A stretch of 64,000 nucleotides of DNA from Kiritimatiellia bacterium. Its GTDB lineage: Bacteria > Verrucomicrobiota > Kiritimatiellia > RFP12 > UBA1067. The position numbers and the translations under genes were made by a program. The notes under the pieces were generated by a model that was not told the origin of the DNA, made no database searches, and saw nothing but the letters and a program-made list of their open reading frames with translations. This document shows positions 24,714 through 34,337 of this stretch, piece after piece. How positions within the stretch are numbered: the stretch's first letter is position 1; every line of letters starts with the position of its first letter. Location of the stretch: assembly GCA_017403825.1 (NCBI GenBank), contig JAFRDO010000064.1, positions 1 through 64,000 of the forward strand. Reading direction: 5' to 3'.

Positions 24714-25308
24714 TCCAGGGGGTAGAATCGAAACGTGTTGGTCTCCGGCTGTACGTGCGTTGGAAAACAATCTAACGCGTTTGGTTGATCGAAGCGCTCG
24801 ACTTTGCGAATTTGGCGAAGATCCTTTGTCGTGGGTAACATATTTTGAATTGATAGTAGTTCAGCTTCGAGCCATAGCATGTGAGACCCAAGGTGCTACT
24901 AGTAAAAAGAACTTCACGGTTCAGGGGATATTAACTCGTTTGGGTGAAGGTGAATTGAAGAAACATTTCGATCAGTTCATGAATACAAGTATTGGACGTG
25001 ATCGTTTTGGGCGGCAATATAGTTATCGGGATGCGGTCAAAACACTTGCTGATAAATTTATATGTCACTATGACAATTACGATGAAACAGAAAATAGTAA
25101 CGCGATTCCAATTGAAGTATACATGGATCTGATTGCTATACTGAAAGCGGGGGCGCTTGAGTGTTTGGTCGGGAAAGTTGTAGATACCATCCGACAAGCC
25201 ATGAATCACAATCTAGAGACGTTTAAGAAGGAGCTGATATGCCGTTTGTTTGGAAGTCAAGAAGAGTATGAACGGATATTAAATATCAACTGGCCACGTG
25301 CAGATTAA
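24706..25308 (+). CDS. Unknown 200-aa helical protein, first gene of the AT-rich module
   Basis: Not assigned to a family. The 200-aa sequence is predicted mostly helical, with no signal peptide or membrane segment. A segment YRDAVKTLADKFICHYDNYDE recalls the RDKYxAH-type loop of AbiU2-like HEPN proteins, but the Arg of an Rx4-6H pair is absent (ADKFICH), so any HEPN relationship would be to an inactive form; this is a weak inference. The ATG at 24706 overlaps the end of the CARF gene by 8 bases. GC content and codon use change sharply here compared with the CARF gene. An AAGGAG Shine-Dalgarno after its stop serves the next gene 17 bases away, so the two are probably one operon. Confidence 0.6.
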   Translation: MDNPGGRIETCWSPAVRALENNLTRLVDRSARLCEFGEDPLSWVTYFELIVVQLRAIACETQGATSKKNFTVQGILTRLGEGELKKHFDQFMNTSIGRDRFGRQYSYRDAVKTLADKFICHYDNYDETENSNAIPIEVYMDLIAILKAGALECLVGKVVDTIRQAMNHNLETFKKELICRLFGSQEEYERILNINWPRAD

Positions 25309-25325
25309 GTAAGGAGAACTTTGTG

Positions 25326-28300
25326 ATGAAAGCAATTGGTTATATCAAGATGGTGAACAATGAAAAGGGATTTGGTTTTATTTATACCATTCCGTTAAGC
25401 GTAACGGAACATAAAACGATAGATGTTCATTTTAAATTAAGAGAGTGGTGTGAGAAATATGAACCCGAAGTGGGAATGTGCGTGTATTTTGGTAGAAAGA
25501 ATGGTGGGGCCAAAGGAGAGGAGGCTGTTCAAGTTGTTGAACTGAGCCTGTCAAGAAATCATTTGTGCTTAGCTTTAGATTATGCTGTGCATGGGTATAA
25601 GATTTTAGGATTTGATAAGAAAACAGGAAAAACCTTTCCTCGAAATGTTTTGCACGATTTACTCGCTAGATCAACAGGAAATGACGAAGGTGCTAAGCTA
25701 ATAAGGGATGTTGTTAGTGGCTTTTTTCGTTCCCACCCTGAGATTAATTGTGAATCTGTAATCGATAAGTTGGCTAAGAGCAATATGGTTCGTGAAACAC
25801 TCATATCTGTATTTGATAAAGGCTGCGAAGATTGCGATGAGAGAATACTGAATGCCATCAGACATTTGAAAGAGCGAAAAATTGAAGAAATAAACCATAA
25901 ACGGAGTCATGGTAGATTCATCGGGATTGTGAAATGGTTTGCTCCAGGTAAGGACGGCTCTGGTCAAGGTTATATAGTGACTAATCGTCATGGGTATGCT
26001 GACTTAAAAAATGCTCAGGGCGAATTGATTGAGCCGCGGTTTGATGAAGAGGCATGGCTTGAAAAAGATATTCGGCCACGACAGGATGACGTTGTTATTT
26101 ATGAGCGAGGTGGACGATTTGGGGAGGTGGCAATAAAAGTTAGACTACTAACCGATTCTGTGGATGATTTGATAGTGGTATTTCGATATGCCCCTGAGTC
26201 GATAAAGATTGAGGGGAAGGCATTTGTATCATCGCGCTCTGATAGACCACCGAAGGATTATAAAGTCGATTTGCTGAACTACGCATCCAGAAAAGTATTA
26301 ATGCAACATGATAGGCGCAAAGCACTTACAACATTCAGCGAGGCTTTGTCTTATGTTGATGAGCAGCGGCGGATTTTCATCTGTGAGAAACTAATATTAG
26401 ATTCATGTTTGGCGGTTAAATTACGCGAACTCTTTTTTAATGATGAGAACAAAGTGGAAGATGATATAGTATCTAAATTAGTGAGGGCGAAACTTCTGGC
26501 AAGTCTTAAAGAGACAATGTTGGCCGAACAAGAGAGGCTTATTGAGGAATGTGAATTAAATTACTGGCGTGATGCAAATAATGATGGTAGATTGATTGGA
26601 AGATTTGCCAAAAGCAAAACGAAAGTAGAGGATGTCCGATTCCCGACTTTTGGTCGGTTGAAAAAAGAGCTCTCGGTGGTTACCAATTACATTCCTTCCG
26701 GTAGTGAGGAGTATTGCTTCTTTGAATGGAAATTCTCAAACAATAATCCGAATTGTCCATGTCAAATTGAGACGGTTGGAGATCCTGTCCCAATTACGGC
26801 TCAAGAGATCGTTGATATGGTAAGGAAACAGGTTGATAAGGACCCTGACACAAGAATACGTTATGAAGGTGCTGTAGAGACAATTAGGAACCAACTTGTT
26901 GGAAGTGGTGCAGAAGTCTTTATTTATGAGTTGTTGCAAAATGCTGATGATTATCCTTATGGGAATGACCCTGTAGATGTGGAAATTGTACTCACGAATG
27001 AGTATTTGATATTTCGACATTCCGGCCGTAGTTTCGGGGCGGAAAATGTTGCTGCCATCTGTGATATCAATGCTGGCGAGAAGACAAGAAAGAGGTGCAC
27101 GATTGGATATAAAGGCATTGGCTTTAAGACAGTGTTTGCTGGTACAGATTGTGTATACATCAAAACTGGTGAATACACTTTTGCTTTCGACAGGAGAGAA
27201 AGCGAGAAAAAACATATTCCTTGGGAAGTTACGCCATACTGGAGAACTGATGACGAAATCAATGATGAAGTTCTGTCCTGTCTCCAATCTGAGGAACATA
27301 AATATCGTGTGAATATTGCCATCCACCCAGATAGCCCTGAACAGATTTCTGGATATGCTTCAGTTCTCAATACAATGTTTTCCGATGAGAAATCAATTCT
27401 GTTTCTGCGAAAAGTTCGTAGTGTCAGTGTCAAATTTGTCGATGGAAGTGTGAAATGCGTGTCAAACGATGGAGGAGTGTGGGAAAGGTCGCGCAACCCA
27501 TATTTTGATAGGGTTTCAGAATCCGCACGAAGAATCATTGAAGGGGCAGTAGCTGTAAACAATCCTAAGATACCCAAAAAATACATTGAGGTCATCGAAA
27601 CGGGCGTGAGCGTAAGTTTTGCATGCCGTGTTGATTACACAAACCCAGAGCGATTAGAATTGGAAAATGACGAAGGAAGCACTCTGTATTGCTACCTTCC
27701 AGCAAAAAATGCCCAATGGGGCTTTGGCTTTATCTTCAATTCAGACATGATCCCAAACGGCCGAAGAGACGATATCGAGCTAAAAGATGAGTATGATACA
27801 ACAAATCCTGCCCACGATCTAAACTTAATTCTGGCGCGACAATGTGGCAGTCGTTTCTTTGATTGGGTTGAAGAATTATTGGCAACAAATAGATTTTCGT
27901 ATGAGTCGTTATTTGCGCTTATCCCCAATTTTGATAAGTGTATGAGGGATCATCCAAAATACAAAGATTTTATAAACGAATTCAGGAGCGGTTTTAAGAG
28001 TCGACTTGGCGAACTGAAATTGCCAAATGAAGAAGGTAAAATGCTCGAGGCGCGTCAATTCACTTTAGATGAGACTGAGGTTGTCAGCAGATTTTCTGAT
28101 GGCTTCGTATCCATACGGTCTCAATTTAAGTCTTTGATTCCGATTGAACTAAGTCAAAGCAAGTCATTTAGAAATTTTCTAACGGAATATTCAAGTGATG
28201 TTGTTATTGACCGATACACATACGACAGACTGAGGGCCGATATCTCTACCGATGGTGTCGCTATAAATTGGTTGAAAGACGCAAGCAATAATAAGGATTT

Positions 28301-31300
28301 TATACGGTACCTTGCAAGGGCAGATAAGCTTGACTTGTTTTTGTCTGCGCCAGTATTTCTTGATAATCACGGAGAACTCGGTTGTGCTTCCGACATGTAT
28401 GGATATTCGAATGATATAAGATACCTTGAAGAACGCTTGCCTGAATTTGTTGGGGCGGCAAGATATCTATCTCCTGAGGTGAGTTGCGATGAGAATGATG
28501 CCAATGATGATTATCTTGGAAAACTGAAGGATGTGAATTTCAAGGCGTTTGGTCCAAGGACATTTATCCGTGAGACGATTCTGGCCAGAGGAATTGGACC
28601 AGTTTACGAAGAATCAAGAGAAAAATTAAAGGACATCAGGGTCTCCAAGCGGTTCTGGGCGTATATTGCCCATTATAGGCTATGGGAAAATAGGCAACGT
28701 TTTGAGGATGATTATCAACTATTATCTAAGTTGCCGTTTGTGGACGAAGATGGTATGCCAGTGGATTCCTTTGAGAGTGAAGCATTTAGTGTTTATGTGA
28801 AAGATGAATCATCGGTTGCTGAATTAGTTAAGGCCAAGTGGTATGTTCGTGAGAGAGTAAAAGTAATTAACTCGGAGTATTTCGTTGGTGATGAAGGAAG
28901 AGCAATAAAGGATTTCTTTTGTGACGGCAAGGTGTTTAAGAATTCAAAACAACTTGCTTATGGGTTCAATACTTTGGGGTGCTATTTACCATTGGCGGTA
29001 AAATTTAAGGATGAAATTAAAGATCTAATGTTGAGTAGGAAAGACGACTTGGGCTTTTATAATTATCTTTCTATGTGTTTTTCGAATAATAGAATTTCTC
29101 ATGAGAAAATGAAGGCGAGGTTTTGTGGATTCCCAGTTCTCGATACAGGAGGACAACTGATTGATAGAGAAGGGAAGGCGGTTTTTTATTATGGTGAAGA
29201 ACTTTCCTTATGGTTACGAAATGGATGGATCAAGGAAGATGCTATTGTCGTTTTGAATGAAAAATATTCAAGCTGGAATGATTTGTTCGATCTTCTAGGT
29301 GCGAGAAAGTATGTGGGAGATAATTTCGGAGAGATATTCAGAACATTACTTGTACCGCATTTGGATTTAGATTCCCGTGAGAAGGTGATAGCATTCCATC
29401 GTTTCATGGCAACGAAGAAAAACTTGCTTAACGACAATCAAGTTGCGGAACTTAAAAAGGCGCCAATACTTGTTCAGGGGCATGTAGAGCCTGTTGATGG
29501 ACTTAATGGGGTATATCTTCCTAAAGAGATTGACAGGCAAGAGATTGACAGGGAGATTGCGGCAGGGATTATTTCTGCCGACACCAAGATTCTTGATAAT
29601 GATCTTTACGGTAATGACGATACTTATTGGGGCGAAAAGTTGAGGGTCAAGCCCCTAAATGTCAAGGAAAACCTTAAGTTGTATCTGGAGAAATATCTAG
29701 AACGGCAAAAAGAATTTTTGGAGAATAGTGCGAGCGATCCTGATTTCAAGGAATTTCATCGGTTATTTATTTGCGAATTGGCTTCGAAAAAAGCATTGGA
29801 AATACGCAAAGATAGTGGATGTGGTGCTGCGATAAAGAAAGTTGGATTGTTTGCAAAGGATGGCAAACTACGTTTGCCGACTGAAATGAGATTCTCTAAC
29901 GAATACATGCCATTGTGCGATTTTGAATCGTTTGACAATAGCGGCACCTATGTATCAGAGTTGTATTGCGGGATTGAAAACATTTCAGAACTCTTCAAGG
30001 AGCTTGGTGTCAAAGGCAACTTTTCGAAAGAAGATGTTGCGTTACTTGCAAACAAAGAATTCTGTGAATATTTTTGGACGAAGTATCTGGCACAGAATAA
30101 GTTGGAATGGAGCGAAGTCAAGGATTGCCTCCGGGCGGACTTGCCGTGCGTGTTGGACAGAACGGGCGAAGTACGCAAGCCCGAAGAACTTTATCATCTT
30201 TGCATAGAGGATTACGTTCTGGGATTGTCCGACAGTGATTCCAAACTTCCAATGATGGATGGGATCGACAAGGACTGCCTGTCGGAACTTGAAATGAAAA
30301 TATCTCTGTCAGTTGAAGACTCGTTGGCATTCCTACTCTCTGATTCTGAATGTAAGATGTACAATAAGCGGGGGAGAGTGTTGCAGTGGATTGCAGATGG
30401 ATGTAGTAAAGTTTCTCACGATCTTGCAGAGAAGTATAGAAATGACGAGCTGGCCAAATGGAGGAATAGGCAAAAGGAGGTTGTAAGCGTCAAAGAGTTA
30501 TGCGCAATCCGTCGGGATGAGTCCTCTAGTCGTGTTCGCCTCTTTGCAAATAATCCACATGTCATGGATTTGATGGGACGCAGTATTGGGATTCCGGGTG
30601 AGGATGCTGGAACGATGTGGAGAAATGCAGAAGAAGCACTCGTTTGGTTGGGTGTGGAATTTGTCGACCATGATAGTATTATTTTCACACCAGATAATAA
30701 AAAGTTGGATGATAAAGTAATTTCTGCCATTTCAGTACGGATGCTAGTATTTCTAGCCGAACGTTATCCTGATGCGTGGGAACATGAATTTGATTTCGTG
30801 GAACAGCAATTGAAGAATGTTAAGTTCTATAGATGTAACAAACTATTGGTCCAATGCCGGGATATTGAGTGGCTGCGTGCCGAATATGGTACATTCCTTC
30901 CAGACAATGGGATCTTCTATTCTGCGGAGGATTGGTTGCATCCACTTGTGTATTGCGACGTAATTGCTAGATTAGGGGAAGATGTATTTAGGAAGCGATA
31001 TTCAATTGACGATCTTAAAATCGCTTTGTATGCCGAAGGTGGTGATAAGCAGATAGCGAAAAGAATATCGTCGGACACGGTGGGCTTATTGGCTGATGAA
31101 CAGTTCATGAAAAAACTACAGAAGTTGTTCCCCGATGTTCACGGCATGGTATGTGATATGTTGCGCGAAAATGAAAGTGCGTCTAATCAAACGACAGGGG
31201 AGGAGAATCAATCTGGCGCTGCAGAAGCCGCCCAGCCCGTCAACGAAGAAATGGGGAAAGACGAAATTCCGCCCCAAAAACCTGAGACTAAAAAGAACTA

Positions 31301-31961
31301 CTCTGAAGAAGAGCAGGAACAAATGTATCGTGTCTTTGGGAATGATTTAACTCCTGATCAGATGAATGATATCAATCGTATTGATTGCATCCGGTTGTTT
31401 AATAGTCTGATGCGAAAAGGGCTAGCGCCGAAATACCTTATAGGAGGTAATGACCAACGGGAGAAAATGTATGGCGATAACGAACGAGACGCAGAGCGCG
31501 ACTTTGTCAAAGATATGTTTGATAAAAAACAAAAAAGAAAAATAGATCATTCGGCGACTATTGAAACCAATGATGGCCGGATAATTCACGTTGTTGGGGC
31601 TATAAATGGTGTTGCACATCTGCCTCCTAGATGGTGGACAAGGCTTGCCAAACAAAATGATAAGGCGAGTGCAAAATATGTTGTGTGCGCAGTTGTGTAC
31701 CATCAAGATGATGGGTTTCAGTATCTAGAAACAAGAGGTGAGTTGATGGATGCAATAGGCGATAATTTTACCGTTATAAGAGTTCAGAGCGAATTGCGAG
31801 AGGAGCGATTCGCAAAGACACTTGCCCTATTTGGTTCGAATCCTGAATGTTCGGATTATAGTACATATTCATTATTGCTGTTGCATAAGATGAAAAGTGA
31901 TAGGTCGTATGAGTGCGTATTCACAAAAGAGTTTGGCAATGAGTCAATTAATGAGTGGTGA
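25326..31961 (+). CDS. Giant protein with two cold-shock-like domains and a Sacsin/HSP90-type ATPase
   Basis: A 2211-aa protein. Residues 2-70 (GYIKMVNNEKGFGFI) and about 196-275 (GIVKWFAPGKDGSGQGYI) both resemble cold-shock/OB nucleic-acid-binding domains. A GHKL ATPase of the Sacsin/NO VEIN type follows: N-box ELLQNADD (535-542), HSGRSF in the place of DxGxG, and GYKGIGFKTVF (594-604). The remaining 1500 residues contain no recognised domain and are rich in Asp/Glu/Lys, with helical stretches. A low-complexity acidic/Gln linker near 1955-2000 leads to a C-terminal domain (about 2010-2211) with conserved-looking GRIIHVVGAINGVAHLPPRWW. Similar giant HSP90-like ATPases occur in bacterial defence islands. 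The start follows AAGGAG; a GTG one codon upstream is possible. Strongly AT-rich relative to the core. Confidence 0.75.
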   Translation: MKAIGYIKMVNNEKGFGFIYTIPLSVTEHKTIDVHFKLREWCEKYEPEVGMCVYFGRKNGGAKGEEAVQVVELSLSRNHLCLALDYAVHGYKILGFDKKTGKTFPRNVLHDLLARSTGNDEGAKLIRDVVSGFFRSHPEINCESVIDKLAKSNMVRETLISVFDKGCEDCDERILNAIRHLKERKIEEINHKRSHGRFIGIVKWFAPGKDGSGQGYIVTNRHGYADLKNAQGELIEPRFDEEAWLEKDIRPRQDDVVIYERGGRFGEVAIKVRLLTDSVDDLIVVFRYAPESIKIEGKAFVSSRSDRPPKDYKVDLLNYASRKVLMQHDRRKALTTFSEALSYVDEQRRIFICEKLILDSCLAVKLRELFFNDENKVEDDIVSKLVRAKLLASLKETMLAEQERLIEECELNYWRDANNDGRLIGRFAKSKTKVEDVRFPTFGRLKKELSVVTNYIPSGSEEYCFFEWKFSNNNPNCPCQIETVGDPVPITAQEIVDMVRKQVDKDPDTRIRYEGAVETIRNQLVGSGAEVFIYELLQNADDYPYGNDPVDVEIVLTNEYLIFRHSGRSFGAENVAAICDINAGEKTRKRCTIGYKGIGFKTVFAGTDCVYIKTGEYTFAFDRRESEKKHIPWEVTPYWRTDDEINDEVLSCLQSEEHKYRVNIAIHPDSPEQISGYASVLNTMFSDEKSILFLRKVRSVSVKFVDGSVKCVSNDGGVWERSRNPYFDRVSESARRIIEGAVAVNNPKIPKKYIEVIETGVSVSFACRVDYTNPERLELENDEGSTLYCYLPAKNAQWGFGFIFNSDMIPNGRRDDIELKDEYDTTNPAHDLNLILARQCGSRFFDWVEELLATNRFSYESLFALIPNFDKCMRDHPKYKDFINEFRSGFKSRLGELKLPNEEGKMLEARQFTLDETEVVSRFSDGFVSIRSQFKSLIPIELSQSKSFRNFLTEYSSDVVIDRYTYDRLRADISTDGVAINWLKDASNNKDFIRYLARADKLDLFLSAPVFLDNHGELGCASDMYGYSNDIRYLEERLPEFVGAARYLSPEVSCDENDANDDYLGKLKDVNFKAFGPRTFIRETILARGIGPVYEESREKLKDIRVSKRFWAYIAHYRLWENRQRFEDDYQLLSKLPFVDEDGMPVDSFESEAFSVYVKDESSVAELVKAKWYVRERVKVINSEYFVGDEGRAIKDFFCDGKVFKNSKQLAYGFNTLGCYLPLAVKFKDEIKDLMLSRKDDLGFYNYLSMCFSNNRISHEKMKARFCGFPVLDTGGQLIDREGKAVFYYGEELSLWLRNGWIKEDAIVVLNEKYSSWNDLFDLLGARKYVGDNFGEIFRTLLVPHLDLDSREKVIAFHRFMATKKNLLNDNQVAELKKAPILVQGHVEPVDGLNGVYLPKEIDRQEIDREIAAGIISADTKILDNDLYGNDDTYWGEKLRVKPLNVKENLKLYLEKYLERQKEFLENSASDPDFKEFHRLFICELASKKALEIRKDSGCGAAIKKVGLFAKDGKLRLPTEMRFSNEYMPLCDFESFDNSGTYVSELYCGIENISELFKELGVKGNFSKEDVALLANKEFCEYFWTKYLAQNKLEWSEVKDCLRADLPCVLDRTGEVRKPEELYHLCIEDYVLGLSDSDSKLPMMDGIDKDCLSELEMKISLSVEDSLAFLLSDSECKMYNKRGRVLQWIADGCSKVSHDLAEKYRNDELAKWRNRQKEVVSVKELCAIRRDESSSRVRLFANNPHVMDLMGRSIGIPGEDAGTMWRNAEEALVWLGVEFVDHDSIIFTPDNKKLDDKVISAISVRMLVFLAERYPDAWEHEFDFVEQQLKNVKFYRCNKLLVQCRDIEWLRAEYGTFLPDNGIFYSAEDWLHPLVYCDVIARLGEDVFRKRYSIDDLKIALYAEGGDKQIAKRISSDTVGLLADEQFMKKLQKLFPDVHGMVCDMLRENESASNQTTGEENQSGAAEAAQPVNEEMGKDEIPPQKPETKKNYSEEEQEQMYRVFGNDLTPDQMNDINRIDCIRLFNSLMRKGLAPKYLIGGNDQREKMYGDNERDAERDFVKDMFDKKQKRKIDHSATIETNDGRIIHVVGAINGVAHLPPRWWTRLAKQNDKASAKYVVCAVVYHQDDGFQYLETRGELMDAIGDNFTVIRVQSELREERFAKTLALFGSNPECSDYSTYSLLLLHKMKSDRSYECVFTKEFGNESINEW

Positions 31962-31968
31962 GGTGAAC

Positions 31969-34287
31969 ATGAACCAGACATTAGCCAATTATGTTGATTT
32001 TTTTAACGATCAGAAAAATGAAAGGCTTGTCGAATATCGTAAATTGCTGCATACACCGATGAAGCAATTGTTATCTGAGGATCAAGTTTTTTATGGCGTT
32101 GTGCATGGGATAAGTAAGGAACGAGGTCATGTTGTACTTCAGTTCAATAGGAAGCATTCGCCGAGATTGAAAGAGCAGAGGACGTTGGTTGTCATTAAAC
32201 ATAAGGCACGAGATCTTTATGGTGAATCCCCTTACGTTTGGAATTGTTCTTTTGCGGACTTCCTGTCTAAAGATGAGCTGCATTCTGGTTCGTCTTTAGC
32301 TCTGCCGTTATATTATCTTCGCGGAAATAATGATGATTTTGTTTATGTTGGGTGTAGTGCCGTCGATTTGCGAATGTTTGGAAAAATAGGGGATGCGCTG
32401 TCTGCGGGTGTCAGGATTCATGTCTTATTGTATGAGTCGGAGCCGCCGATACGCTATCTCGCAAATCTTGTTGATTATATTGAGAAAAATCCTGAAGATG
32501 GCGTGTTGATGTGCAGACCGGCAGTTTGCTATGATGAATGGAAGCCGCAGCTGTTGGCCTATGATCCGAAGGATGGGGAAGGAATTTCAAAGACTTTGCT
32601 AAATGCTTTGTCGCAGAGGAATAAAATCGTTCTTCAGGGTCCGCCTGGTACGGGCAAGAGTTTTAATGCCGCGCAAGTGATTGCGGATTATCTCTCAAGG
32701 AATAAGTCTGTTTGCGTGGCGGCGATGGCCAACAAGGCGTTAATGGAGCTTATCCTGCAATCGCCATTGTCGAGTTACTTGTCGGCGGGGAAGTTGTACA
32801 AGACTATGTTGACATCAGACGAGGCCTTGACAGCAAAAGGGCTAAAGGGTGCTGGTTCCGATTTTATTGCCCCCAAAGGGTCGGCTGTATTTGCGACATA
32901 TTATAAAGTCTCGGATCAGTTCCGACACATCAAGGAGTCCAATGGCGTGCCGCTATATGACCTTGTAGTAGTGGAGGAGGCATCGCAGGCATATCTAACA
33001 ACCATTGCCGCGTTGTTACGGCTCGGAACGAGATGCCTTATTGTTGGTGATCCGATGCAGCTTGCGCCTATCGTTGTCGCGGAGAACAAGCCGGAGTACA
33101 AACGTTGGAATGCGGTGACGCAGGCTGATGGTTTGACATCATTTGTGCTGGGATCGAACGTGGATAGTTTTAGAATAACCACCACATTCAGATTGACGCC
33201 ATCAGCGGCTGAGTTGACTGGTGTTTTCTATGGGAATACGCTTCGGTCGGTTGCGCCGAAAACGATTGATTGGTCAAATATAGACAATCGGTATTTCCCG
33301 GTCGGCGGAGGCGTTGTTTTGGAGGTGCTATCTGGTGGAGAGGGCGCCGTTCTTTCTCCAGCGGCTGTTAAGGTTCTTGGGAATGTGCTTGATAAGATTG
33401 AGTCCAACTGCGAGGGTGCGCGAGTCGCTGTCATTACGCCGTTCAGAAACTCGGCCAAGGCAATACAAAGCCGATTTGCTATAGCAGGTCGCAAGTTGGA
33501 TTTGTCAATAGAAACAATAGATCGGGTGCAGGGGGCAACGGTTGATTATGCAATTCTTTACTTTCCGCTGCGCAATGTTTCTTTCTCGTTTGACGAACGG
33601 CGTTTTAACGTCGCAACAAGTCGTTCTCGGACAACGACTTTGATCTTGAGTGACTACGAGATGCTAGAGATGCGGTCTATAACGGGCAAGGTACGAGAGT
33701 TCTTGGAGAGAGTCAAGGGTGTTTACAGGGATGCGCCTCAAGATAATTCAGACGCACCATCGTCGGTGGCGATACAACCATTGACATGTGAGAGGGCCGA
33801 AGTATCTGCGATGCCGACACTCGCCGATGTTCAATCGTTGTTGGACAAGCTTCAGGCGCGCTTGGCATTGTGGCTTCAAGCTTGGTTGGCTGTAATGTAT
33901 CCTACCAATCTTTGGCAGAATGCGGTTGTTCCAAATTTGAGCTCTTTGCAGTTGCAGAATGCAAAGGACAATGGTGATAGAAGAATTGTCGACCTGGATC
34001 TTACCGCACTGCTGTCTGTCTTTATCGGCAATTTTAGGGCGTTGCGCACGCAGGCGCACATTAAACCGGAAATGCAAACGATGGCGTTTCATATCAAGGA
34101 TGTTCGTCATGACTATGCGCATAAGAAAACAACCGTAATATTGAATGTTGAGCCCAAGACGTTGCGCTATCATATCGACACAATGTCTCGGTTTTTGGAA
34201 GGTCTTTCAGAGATGCCGCCCAAGACTCCGCCGTCGAAGCCGCCCGCCGTGATAAAGCGTGGTGGGATCACCATAACCGCGTCATAG
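31969..34287 (+). CDS. SF1 DNA2/NAM7-like helicase with C-terminal HEPN-like domain
   Basis: A 772-aa protein. The N-terminal 200 residues are unassigned. The helicase core carries Walker A GPPGTGKS (224-231), Walker B VVVEEAS (E336-E337 in place of DE), motif III GDPMQLAP (360-367), RVQGATVDY (519-527) and RRFNVATSRSR, matching the Upf1/DNA2/AAA_12 group of SF1 helicases. The C-terminal region (about 640-760) resembles the Swt1-type HEPN domain: YPTNLWQNAVVPNL, then an all-helical stretch and RHDYAH (R713-H718), an Rx4H motif of the type that is catalytic in HEPN ribonucleases. The ATG at 31969 lies 7 bases after the giant ATPase stop. The pairing suggests a nucleic-acid-sensing remodelling ATPase delivering an RNase, by inference. 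Confidence 0.78.
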   Translation: MNQTLANYVDFFNDQKNERLVEYRKLLHTPMKQLLSEDQVFYGVVHGISKERGHVVLQFNRKHSPRLKEQRTLVVIKHKARDLYGESPYVWNCSFADFLSKDELHSGSSLALPLYYLRGNNDDFVYVGCSAVDLRMFGKIGDALSAGVRIHVLLYESEPPIRYLANLVDYIEKNPEDGVLMCRPAVCYDEWKPQLLAYDPKDGEGISKTLLNALSQRNKIVLQGPPGTGKSFNAAQVIADYLSRNKSVCVAAMANKALMELILQSPLSSYLSAGKLYKTMLTSDEALTAKGLKGAGSDFIAPKGSAVFATYYKVSDQFRHIKESNGVPLYDLVVVEEASQAYLTTIAALLRLGTRCLIVGDPMQLAPIVVAENKPEYKRWNAVTQADGLTSFVLGSNVDSFRITTTFRLTPSAAELTGVFYGNTLRSVAPKTIDWSNIDNRYFPVGGGVVLEVLSGGEGAVLSPAAVKVLGNVLDKIESNCEGARVAVITPFRNSAKAIQSRFAIAGRKLDLSIETIDRVQGATVDYAILYFPLRNVSFSFDERRFNVATSRSRTTTLILSDYEMLEMRSITGKVREFLERVKGVYRDAPQDNSDAPSSVAIQPLTCERAEVSAMPTLADVQSLLDKLQARLALWLQAWLAVMYPTNLWQNAVVPNLSSLQLQNAKDNGDRRIVDLDLTALLSVFIGNFRALRTQAHIKPEMQTMAFHIKDVRHDYAHKKTTVILNVEPKTLRYHIDTMSRFLEGLSEMPPKTPPSKPPAVIKRGGITITAS

Positions 34288-34312
34288 CCATGAGGCATCA
34301 TCTCAAAAGTGA

Positions 34313-34318
34313 TATAAT
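34313..34318 (+). promoter_or_regulatory. -10 box for the AlbA_2 gene
   Basis: TATAAT within GTGATATAATCTCG, 19 bases before the ATG at 34338 with GGAGAAAG between. No clear -35. Confidence 0.5.
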
Positions 34319-34337
34319 CTCGAATGGAGAAAGCGAC

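Noticed and set aside
31825-31850. tRNA-like T-loop sequence (GGTTCGAATCC)
   Set aside because: It lies within the coding frame of the giant ATPase, and no acceptor, D or anticodon arms can be formed around it.
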